DNA from: JAVVTQ01 sp036653595
Lineage (GTDB): Bacteria > Bacillota > Clostridia > Oscillospirales > Ruminococcaceae
DNA length: 64,000 nt
Assembly (NCBI GenBank): GCA_036653595.1
Contig: JAVVTQ010000001.1
Location: 88,850-152,849, forward strand
Direction: 5' to 3'
Positions 57,782-64,000 of this stretch are shown here, piece by piece. Made by a program: the position numbers and the translations under genes. The notes below the pieces were generated by a model. It saw only the letters and a program-made list of their open reading frames with translations, made no database searches and had not been told where the DNA came from. Position 1 is the first letter of the stretch; each line of letters begins with the position of its first letter.

Positions 57782-58902
57782 TGAAAAAGATACTTGTTAC
57801 GGGAGCAAACGGTTTTATCGGCAGAAATGTCTGCGCGGAGCTAGGGCGCTTAAAGGATGATTACATTCTCTTTAAAGCCGACATAGACACTGACGAGACG
57901 ACACTCGACAATTACATTGGCGACTGCGATTTCGTCGTTCACCTGGCGGGAGTCAATCGCCCAAAGAACGACGGCGAGTTTTTTTCGGGAAACGGGGGAC
58001 TGACTCAGCAGATTTTGAAGCGTCTCGAGGAACACAAAAATACAGTCCCTGTTGCGATGACATCCTCAATACAAGCGGAGCTTGACAATTCCTACGGGAA
58101 AAGCAAGCTAGAAGCCGAGCGCGCTGTACTCGCATATTCAAAGAAGAACGGCGCAGCAGGCTATGTTTTTAGGCTTCCAAATGTGTTTGGCAAGTGGTGC
58201 CGTCAAAACTACAACAGTGCAGTGGCCACCTTTTGTTACAACATAGCCCACGACATTCCAATTGAAGTAAACGCGCCGGAGCGCGTCATGACGCTTGTTT
58301 ACATAGACGATGTAGTAGAGCTGATAAAAAAAGCAATTGTCGGCGGCCTTTCCGTTCGCGAGGATGGCTATTGCGACGTGCCGGTCACGCATGACATAAA
58401 GCTGGCAGAAATAGCGAGCAAGCTTTTGAAATTTCACGACAGCCGCAAAACTCTCATCATGCCGTCGCTGAGAGACGAGCTCGACAAGGAGCTGTATTCC
58501 ACATACCTCAGCTACCTTGACACCGACGCTTTTTCCTACCCGCTTGAAAAAAAAGAGGACAGCCGCGGCTGGCTATATGAATTCATAAAGTCGCGCGATA
58601 TGGGACAGTTTTTTGTCTCAAAGACAAAGCCCGGCGTCACACGCGGAAATCACTGGCATCACACCAAGGTGGAGAAATTCCTCGTCATCTCAGGAGAGGC
58701 GACAATTAAATTCCGCAAAATCGACGGCGGCGACATCATCGAATACAAGGTGTCGGGCGAAAACCCAACGCCGGTGGATATACCGGTGGGCTATACACAC
58801 AGCATAAAGAACACGTCCGATACAAAGGAGCTTATAACGCTGTTCTGGGCAAACGAAATGTTCAATCCCGACAAGCCCGACACATATTTTCTGGAGGTTT
58901 GA
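57781..58902 (+). CDS. capF: bifunctional UDP-sugar epimerase/reductase (CapF/WbjC/FnlB)
   Basis: 373 aa, near the 369 aa of S. aureus CapF. ATG at 57781 shares one base with the capE stop; a GTG one codon earlier is possible. N-terminal SDR (GANGFIGRNVCAEL, FVVHLAGVNRPKNDGEF, YGKSKLEAERAV) reduces the 4-keto sugar. The C-terminal cupin (from about 255: GVTRGNHWHHTKVEKFLVISGEA, TPVDIPVGYTHSIKN) performs C3 epimerisation and binds zinc. Intermediate in UDP-L-FucNAc synthesis. Confidence 0.93.
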   Translation: MKKILVTGANGFIGRNVCAELGRLKDDYILFKADIDTDETTLDNYIGDCDFVVHLAGVNRPKNDGEFFSGNGGLTQQILKRLEEHKNTVPVAMTSSIQAELDNSYGKSKLEAERAVLAYSKKNGAAGYVFRLPNVFGKWCRQNYNSAVATFCYNIAHDIPIEVNAPERVMTLVYIDDVVELIKKAIVGGLSVREDGYCDVPVTHDIKLAEIASKLLKFHDSRKTLIMPSLRDELDKELYSTYLSYLDTDAFSYPLEKKEDSRGWLYEFIKSRDMGQFFVSKTKPGVTRGNHWHHTKVEKFLVISGEATIKFRKIDGGDIIEYKVSGENPTPVDIPVGYTHSIKNTSDTKELITLFWANEMFNPDKPDTYFLEV

Positions 58903-58904
58903 CA

Positions 58905-60038
58905 GTGGGAAAATCAAGTCTGAAGGTAATGACGGTCATAGGAACTCGCCCTGAAATAATCAGGCTGTCTGAGGTCATTAAATGCTGTGACAAGTACTTT
59001 ACACATGTACTTGTACACACGGGCCAAAATTATGATTACACGCTAAACAGGGTGTTCTTTGAGGAGCTCGAGCTTCGCGAGCCAAATTATTATCTTGACG
59101 CAGTAGGCTCGACACTCGGCGAAACCATGGGCAACATTCTCGCCAAGAGCTATGAGGTTATGCAACGCGAAAAACCGGATGCACTGCTCATTCTGGGCGA
59201 CACCAATTCGGCGCTCGCCGCCATATGTGCAAAAAGGCTGAAGATACCGATATTTCATATGGAGGCCGGAAACCGCTGCTTTGACCAGAATGTGCCCGAG
59301 GAGACAAACAGGAGAATTGTCGACCATATCAGCGATATTAATATGCCATATACCGAGCATTCACGCCGCTACCTTATATCCGAGGGTGTGAGAAAAGAGC
59401 ATATCTACGTGACCGGCTCGCCGATGCGCGAGGTGCTTTTGAAGAACCGGGATAAGATAGAAAAGAGCGATGTGCTGTCACAGCTTTCGCTCGAACCAAA
59501 AAAGTACATTCTCGTGTCGGCGCACCGTGAGGAAAATGTCGACATCGAAGAGAATTTTGATTCGCTGATGAACGCCATAAACGCGGTGGCACAGAGATAT
59601 GACATGCCTGTGGTTTATTCAACACACCCGCGCAGCCTCAAGCGCATCGAGGCAAGGGGCTTTGTATTCCACAAAAATGTGAGAAACCTCAAGCCATTTG
59701 GTTTTTTTGATTACAACAAGCTCCAGCAGAACGCGTACTGCGTCTTGTCTGATTCAGGGACGCTCTCGGAGGAGAGCGCGATGCTTCGGTTTCCCGGAGT
59801 TCTTATAAGAACCTCCACAGAGCGCCCCGAGGTGCTCGACAAGGGAACCATCGTGATTGGCGGAATCAAGGCACACGACATCGTTTCGGCTGTTGAGCTT
59901 TGTGTTTCGATGTTCGAAAATTCAGAGCCTGTGTCCGAAATTTCCGATTATGCCGACGCTAATGTCTCTGTCAAGGTCGTCAAAATTATCGAGAGCTTTG
60001 CAAAAATCATCGATGAAGTGGTCTGGAAAAAGAGATGA
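58905..60038 (+). CDS. capG: UDP-N-acetylglucosamine 2-epimerase family (CapG/WbjD/FnlC)
   Basis: 377 aa from the GTG at 58905, chosen for GGAGG 7 nt upstream; TTG 58899 is the alternative. GT-B-type epimerase motifs: MTVIGTRPEIIRLSEVI, HTGQNYDYTLN, LGDTNSALAAI, HMEAGNRCFDQNVPEETNR, SAHREENVD and LSDSGTLSEESAM. It inverts C2 in the last step to UDP-N-acetyl-L-fucosamine. It overlaps the following transferase gene by 4 nt. Confidence 0.93.
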   Translation: MGKSSLKVMTVIGTRPEIIRLSEVIKCCDKYFTHVLVHTGQNYDYTLNRVFFEELELREPNYYLDAVGSTLGETMGNILAKSYEVMQREKPDALLILGDTNSALAAICAKRLKIPIFHMEAGNRCFDQNVPEETNRRIVDHISDINMPYTEHSRRYLISEGVRKEHIYVTGSPMREVLLKNRDKIEKSDVLSQLSLEPKKYILVSAHREENVDIEENFDSLMNAINAVAQRYDMPVVYSTHPRSLKRIEARGFVFHKNVRNLKPFGFFDYNKLQQNAYCVLSDSGTLSEESAMLRFPGVLIRTSTERPEVLDKGTIVIGGIKAHDIVSAVELCVSMFENSEPVSEISDYADANVSVKVVKIIESFAKIIDEVVWKKR

Positions 60039-61297
60039 GGATACTCGTTGTATCGCAGTACTTCTGGCCCGAAAGCTTCAGAATAAATGACATCTGTGAC
60101 GGGCTTGTCGAGCGCGGACACAGCGTTGATGTGCTGACCTCTTTGCCCAATATACCGGGGGGCCGGTTCTTTGAGGGATATGGGTGGTTTTCGCGCGGCG
60201 AGAAGACGCATAACGGGGTCAACATCACGCGCGTCGGCGTGGTACAGCGCGGCGACGGAAGCGCTATCAGGCTGATGCTCAACTGCGCGTCATTTGCAAT
60301 AAACAGCCTTTTCCACATACCAAAGCTTGCGAAAAACGGATATGATGCAGTGTTTGTGTTCAACAACTCTCCTGTATCGAAAATTTTGCCGGCAAAGGTG
60401 TTGGCAAAAAAACAAAGAATCCCAAACATCATATACATCCTCGACATTTGGCCGGAGTCGATGTACTTTTTGCTCTCGATGCCGCAGACGGCGGAAAAGC
60501 AGACGCTTTTTCGCAAAATCAGCTTTGCGGTGAGCAGATGGTTTTACAAAAGCGGCGACACACTGCTTGTCAGCTCTGTGGGCTTTGAGGAAAAGCTAAG
60601 AAAAATGGGCCTTTCCCAGCGCATTGCGTACTTTCCGAACTATGCCGAAAAGCCGGATGAATCGACCGAATGTGCATTGGAAAGAAAGACGTATGGGCTC
60701 AAAGACGAAGATTTTGTAATAGGCTTTGCAGGAAATATCGGAAAAGCCCAAGGGTTGGACATTCTGGTCGAGGCGGCGAAACGGCAAAAAAACAGCAGTG
60801 TGAAATACCTGATTATCGGAGACGGCGCTATGCTCGACGACATAAAAGCGCTCTGCAAAAAGCTGTCACTGTCGGACAAATTTGTGTTCACCGGATGGGT
60901 CGATTCCAAAATGATACCCGCGCTTGCCGCATTGTGCGACGCGATGTATGTGTCGTTGCTGGACAATGAGGTGCTAAACCTCACGGTTCCCGCAAAGCTG
61001 CAGACCTACATGTATGCAGAAAAGCCCGTGGTCGCATGTATGAACGGCGCAGGTGCGCAAATTGTGGCGGAAAGTTGCTGCGGAGTGACGGCCGCGGCGG
61101 GGGATATTGACGGATTATGCTCGGCAATTGAGAATATCTCGGGCATGGACAAGGCGAGGCTGGAACTGCTCGGCAAAAACGCAAGAGCCTTCTGCGAGGA
61201 GCATTATGACAGAGAAAAGCTGCTGGACATGCTCGAGGATGAGCTGAAGCTGGCGGTTGAGAACAACAAGAGAAATAAAGAGGCTAAAAGCAAATAA
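60035..61297 (+). CDS. WbuB-type glycosyltransferase (GT4, probable FucNAc transferase)
   Basis: 420 aa. The N-terminal block MRILVVSQYFWPESFRINDI, VDVLTSLPNIPGGRFFEGYG is characteristic of WbuB, the FucNAc transferase of several E. coli O antigens. GT-B donor half: FAGNIGKAQGLDILVEAAK, FTGWVDSKMIPALAALCDAM and VPAKLQTYMYAEKPVVA. Overlap with capG and the WbuB likeness point to UDP-L-FucNAc as donor. Acts on lipid-linked intermediates in the cytoplasm. Confidence 0.9.
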   Translation: MRILVVSQYFWPESFRINDICDGLVERGHSVDVLTSLPNIPGGRFFEGYGWFSRGEKTHNGVNITRVGVVQRGDGSAIRLMLNCASFAINSLFHIPKLAKNGYDAVFVFNNSPVSKILPAKVLAKKQRIPNIIYILDIWPESMYFLLSMPQTAEKQTLFRKISFAVSRWFYKSGDTLLVSSVGFEEKLRKMGLSQRIAYFPNYAEKPDESTECALERKTYGLKDEDFVIGFAGNIGKAQGLDILVEAAKRQKNSSVKYLIIGDGAMLDDIKALCKKLSLSDKFVFTGWVDSKMIPALAALCDAMYVSLLDNEVLNLTVPAKLQTYMYAEKPVVACMNGAGAQIVAESCCGVTAAAGDIDGLCSAIENISGMDKARLELLGKNARAFCEEHYDREKLLDMLEDELKLAVENNKRNKEAKSK

Positions 61298-61307
61298 GAG
61301 GTGTGCG

Positions 61308-62009
61308 ATGAGAGTGCTTGTCATTATTCCCGCTTACAATGAGCAGGAGTGTATAAAAAAGGTTCTGGCTGAGGTGAAAGCCAGTGATTTTGAATGCGAT
61401 TACATAGTGGTCAATGATTGCTCAAAGGATAACACGAAGCAGATATTGACCGAGGGCAACTACAATCACATAAACCTGCCTGTCAACCTCGGAATTGGCG
61501 GAGGAATGCAGACGGGCTATAAATATGCAAGGGATCACGGTTATGATATCGCCGTTCAGATGGACGGAGACGGACAGCATGACCCGAAATATCTGGCCGC
61601 GCTTTGTGAGCCGATTATATGTGGTAAAGCCGATATGTGTGTTGGCTCGCGCTTTATTGAAAAATCAGGATTCCAGACGTCGTTTATGCGCAGAGTCGGA
61701 ATAAATTTTTTGCGTGTGCTCATAAAGATTTTTTGTGGCTACAGGGCAACCGACGCCACAAGCGGCCTGCGCGCCTGCTGTAAATCTCTCATAGCATACT
61801 ACAGCGAAAACTATGCGCAGGATTACCCTGAACCTGAGGCAATTGTTTCGGCGGTATCCGCGGGCTTTAGAGTGACAGAAACGCCTGTCGAGATGCGCGA
61901 AAGAGCCGGCGGAGTGTCTTCAATTGGCGGTTTCAAATCTGTTTATTATATGTTTAAAGTCTCGATTGCAATAATTCTGCGCCGATTTACCGCAAAAAAG
62001 GAGAAATAA
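61308..62009 (+). CDS. GT2 glycosyltransferase (DPM1-like)
   Basis: 233 aa from the ATG at 61308 (GAGGTG upstream). Motifs: VLVIIPAYNEQECIKKVL, VVNDCSKDNT, NLGIGGGMQTGYKYARD and VQMDGDGQHDP with the metal-binding DxD. Then GSRFIEKSGFQTSFMRRVG. There is no C-terminal membrane pair. It precedes a DUF2304 membrane gene by one base, a pairing often seen, in which the small protein probably supplies the membrane part. Confidence 0.92.
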   Translation: MRVLVIIPAYNEQECIKKVLAEVKASDFECDYIVVNDCSKDNTKQILTEGNYNHINLPVNLGIGGGMQTGYKYARDHGYDIAVQMDGDGQHDPKYLAALCEPIICGKADMCVGSRFIEKSGFQTSFMRRVGINFLRVLIKIFCGYRATDATSGLRACCKSLIAYYSENYAQDYPEPEAIVSAVSAGFRVTETPVEMRERAGGVSSIGGFKSVYYMFKVSIAIILRRFTAKKEK

Positions 62010-62010
62010 A

Positions 62011-62376
62011 ATGGAAACAAGTCTTCGAATATTCCTTGCTGTTGGCGTCTTAATCTACTTTGTCGTGTTGCTCTACATGCTGAAGAAAGAGACGCTTATT
62101 TTGAAATATACACTTTTGTGGATATTGGGAGGATTTGCACTGATACTTTTTCTGATTTTCCCCGACATCGTGTTTTCGCTGTCGAGCCTTATCGGAATTT
62201 CGAATCCCGTAAATGCGGTCTTTTTGATGTTTGCATTCATGACAATCATGCTGCTCTTGTCGCTGACGGCGATAGTATCGCAGATAACGGACAGGCAGCG
62301 CAAGCTGATACAAGCAGTGGCGCTGCTCGAGGAGCGTTTGCGCAGAGTTGAGGAAAGCAAAGATGATTTACAATAG
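62011..62376 (+). CDS. DUF2304 small membrane protein
   Basis: 121 aa with three hydrophobic helices (about 5-22, 33-52, 68-88) and a charged C-terminal coiled segment (ITDRQRKLIQAVALLEERL). It matches the DUF2304 pattern with LKYTLLWILGG and a central FPDIVFSLSSLIGISNPVNA. Usually adjacent to a DPM1-like GT2, as here, and thought to anchor or assist it. Overlaps cysK by 14 nt. Confidence 0.88.
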   Translation: METSLRIFLAVGVLIYFVVLLYMLKKETLILKYTLLWILGGFALILFLIFPDIVFSLSSLIGISNPVNAVFLMFAFMTIMLLLSLTAIVSQITDRQRKLIQAVALLEERLRRVEESKDDLQ

Positions 62377-63292
62377 CATTTTGCAGCTCATAGGAAAAAC
62401 ACCGCTCATGCGGCTCGAGGGCTACGGCAGAGAAATCGGCGCGCGCGGCGCGTTGCTCGCAAAGCTCGAGATGTTCAATCCGGGCGGCAGCATCAAGGAT
62501 CGCGTTGCTGCGGGCATGATTTTGGACGCTGAGCAAAAGGGACTGCTCAAAAAGGGCGCAACAATAATTGAGCCGACGAGCGGTAACACCGGAATCGGCA
62601 TCGCTGCGGTTGCAGGGGCGATGGGCTATAAAGTTATCATCGTAATGCCAGATACGATGAGCGAGGAGCGCCGCAGGCTTATGAGAGCTTATGGTGCAAG
62701 GCTCGTGCTCTCGTACGGCAAAGAGGGCATGCGCGGCTCTGTGAAGCTGGCACAAAGACTGTGCCGCGAAACGGATGGAGCGGTTATGCTTGGCCAATTT
62801 GACAACGAGGCAAACCCAAAAACACACTTCGAAACCACAGGCCCGGAAATTTGGGAGGACACAGGCGGCTGTGTCGACTATTTTGTCTGCGGTGTCGGAA
62901 CCGGCGGAACACTGACAGGCGTCGGGAAATATCTTAAAAGCAAAAATCCTTTGGTGAAAATCATAGCGGTGGAGCCGTTTGATTCTCCGCTATTGTCAAA
63001 AAACCTCGCCGGGTCGCATAAATTGCAGGGAATTGGCTCAAACTTTGTCCCCGGTGTGCTGGACAGGGCGTATATTGATGGGATAATAACGGTAAAAACA
63101 AACGAAGCGTACGAAACGGCTCAGAAGCTTGCAAAATGTGAGGGAATCTTCACAGGGGTTTCTTCCGGCGCGGCGCTTTTTGCAGCAGGACTTATCGCGG
63201 TAAAGGAAGAGAACGCAGGCAAAAACATCGCTGTCATATTGCCGGACACGGGCGAGAGATACCTCTCCACAGAGGATTTTATAGCGAAATAG
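62363..63292 (+). CDS. cysK: cysteine synthase (O-acetylserine sulfhydrylase)
   Basis: 309 aa from the ATG at 62363 (GAGGAAAG upstream, within the DUF2304 gene). Fold-type II PLP enzyme: LIGKTPLMRLEGYG, Lys45 in NPGGSIKDRVA, substrate loop PTSGNTGIGIAAVA, PLP phosphate loop GVGTGGTLTGVGKYLK and IQGIG-type region (LQGIGSNFVPGVL). Makes cysteine from O-acetylserine and sulfide; cysE directly follows. Overlap with a polysaccharide gene puts cysteine synthesis on the same transcript. Confidence 0.95.
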   Translation: MIYNSILQLIGKTPLMRLEGYGREIGARGALLAKLEMFNPGGSIKDRVAAGMILDAEQKGLLKKGATIIEPTSGNTGIGIAAVAGAMGYKVIIVMPDTMSEERRRLMRAYGARLVLSYGKEGMRGSVKLAQRLCRETDGAVMLGQFDNEANPKTHFETTGPEIWEDTGGCVDYFVCGVGTGGTLTGVGKYLKSKNPLVKIIAVEPFDSPLLSKNLAGSHKLQGIGSNFVPGVLDRAYIDGIITVKTNEAYETAQKLAKCEGIFTGVSSGAALFAAGLIAVKEENAGKNIAVILPDTGERYLSTEDFIAK

Positions 63293-63310
63293 CAATGAGA
63301 GGACATTCTT

Positions 63311-63928
63311 TTGGGACAGCTTTCACAGTTGCTCGATGCCTATAAAGAGCGCGACCCGGCGGCGCGCTCAAGGCTTGAAATATTTTTGCTCTACGCCGGG
63401 GTTCACGCGACAATAAATCACAGGATAGCGCACTTCTTCTACGAAAACAAGCTCATGTTTTTGGCTCGCCTCGTTTCGCAGATGTCACGCCATCTCACGG
63501 GAATTGAGATTCACCCGGGTGCACAAATCGGCAGACGCTTTGTCATCGACCATGGAATGGGCATAGTCATAGGAGAAACAACCGTAATCGGGGACGATGT
63601 GCTGCTTTATCAGGGAGTGACGCTGGGTGGCTCAGGCAGCGAAAAGGGAAAGCGCCATCCTACGCTCGGCAACAATATAATGGTTGGTGCTGGCGCAAAG
63701 GTGCTCGGAAGCTTCACAGTCGGCGACGGCGCTGTGATAGCCGCAAACGCCGTTGTGTTGAAGGCAGTTCCGGCAGGGGCGACGGTTGTAGGTGTACCGG
63801 GGCGTGTGGCGCGCATAAATGGGAAGCGAGTGGACAGGCTTGACCAGAAAATGCCTGACCCTGTCGCAGTCGAGATTGAAAGGCTCAACGCGCGAATCGA
63901 CGCACTCGAAAGAGCTGCAAAAGGGTAG
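63311..63928 (+). CDS. cysE: serine O-acetyltransferase
   Basis: 205 aa from the TTG at 63311, with GAGAGGA 7 nt upstream. A short N-terminal helical part (LSQLLDAYKERDPAARS, YAGVHATINHRIAHFFYE) precedes the left-handed beta-helix: GIEIHPGAQIGRRFVIDHGMGIVIGE, GVTLGG, RHPTLGNNIMVGAGAKVLG. The length is the short Firmicutes form. Makes O-acetylserine for the upstream cysK. A C-terminal coiled tail (VEIERLNARIDALERA) extends past the hexapeptide domain. The final 72 bases of the window hold no feature. Confidence 0.94.
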   Translation: MGQLSQLLDAYKERDPAARSRLEIFLLYAGVHATINHRIAHFFYENKLMFLARLVSQMSRHLTGIEIHPGAQIGRRFVIDHGMGIVIGETTVIGDDVLLYQGVTLGGSGSEKGKRHPTLGNNIMVGAGAKVLGSFTVGDGAVIAANAVVLKAVPAGATVVGVPGRVARINGKRVDRLDQKMPDPVAVEIERLNARIDALERAAKG

Positions 63929-64000
63929 GCATGTGCAACCTTGACAGCTTGCAGGCAATGGTCTGCAAACGGATTTAATCAAATACAGCTGGTTGCTGCT

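Noticed and set aside
1..64000. CRISPR arrays, prophage, restriction-modification, toxin-antitoxin or intact transposons
   Set aside because: No regularly spaced repeats, no phage or nuclease gene groups and no complete transposase were found; the only mobile trace is the RAYT relic near 5.2 kb.

Overview
The window is about 50% GC and has the gene content of an endospore-forming Clostridia genome, probably of the Oscillospirales type (inferred from gene content, not from rRNA). Sporulation genes present are spoIIP, ytfJ/gerW, sipL, spoIVA and a 28-codon spoVM. Housekeeping order is typically clostridial: scpA-scpB-DUF2953-ytfJ-rluB, and yicC-remA-gmk-rpoZ-priA-def-fmt-yugP-rsmB-rlmN-prpC-prkC-rsgA.

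Layout. 1-3.2 kb: an MBOAT O-acyltransferase between two paralogous SGNH/DltD-like proteins, the first cut by the window edge. 3.7-5.5 kb: lexA under its own promoter and SOS-like box, tRNA-Arg(ACG), then a short AT-rich accessory patch holding a small Cys-rich protein, duplicated 33-nt boxes followed by hairpins, and a dead RAYT-type transposase containing a REP-like palindrome. 5.5-8.2 kb (minus strand): aminotransferase, ketoisomerase and glycosyltransferase for a 3-amino-sugar. 8.4-18.5 kb: spoIIP, a DUF937 protein with C-terminal tandem repeats, an M14 carboxypeptidase, a DEAD-box helicase, threonine aldolase, a secreted glucosaminidase, a YbaK-type deacylase, a lipoprotein and rpmB. 18.7-22.6 kb: M50 protease and the scpAB-ytfJ-rluB operon. 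22.6-22.9 kb: a two-copy tandem repeat of about 137 bp. 23.0-26.3 kb: three soluble biotin-dependent carboxyltransferase subunits with no membrane decarboxylase subunit. 26.6-39.3 kb: a long housekeeping operon ending in the PP2C/PASTA-kinase/RsgA signalling block, followed by two microgenes, one of them spoVM. 39.7-45.0 kb: a large zinc-ribbon membrane protein (minus strand) and sipL-spoIVA, with SigE-like promoters. 45.1-48.2 kb: a guanine-class purine riboswitch and terminator in front of purH, a creatininase-family gene and a phosphoribosyltransferase. 48.4-52.3 kb: a two-domain glycosyltransferase, a cyclodeaminase-family protein and a patatin-like lipase. 52.3-63.9 kb: a surface-polysaccharide cluster behind a consensus promoter, with a membrane 4,6-dehydratase, aminotransferase, sugar-phosphate transferase, rfbC-like epimerase, the capE-capF-capG set for UDP-N-acetyl-L-fucosamine, a WbuB-type transferase, a GT2, a DUF2304 protein, and finally cysK-cysE.

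The most rewarding details are the small ones: spoVM (28 aa) found by sequence and by prpC-prkC-rsgA synteny; a 45-aa membrane microprotein between rsgA and spoVM; a complete purine riboswitch aptamer with base-paired P1/P2/P3, a C at the specificity position and a downstream terminator; SigE-type promoter candidates ahead of spoIIP, sipL and spoIVA; and three separate intergenic repeat families. I saw no CRISPR array, prophage, intact insertion sequence or restriction/defence system.
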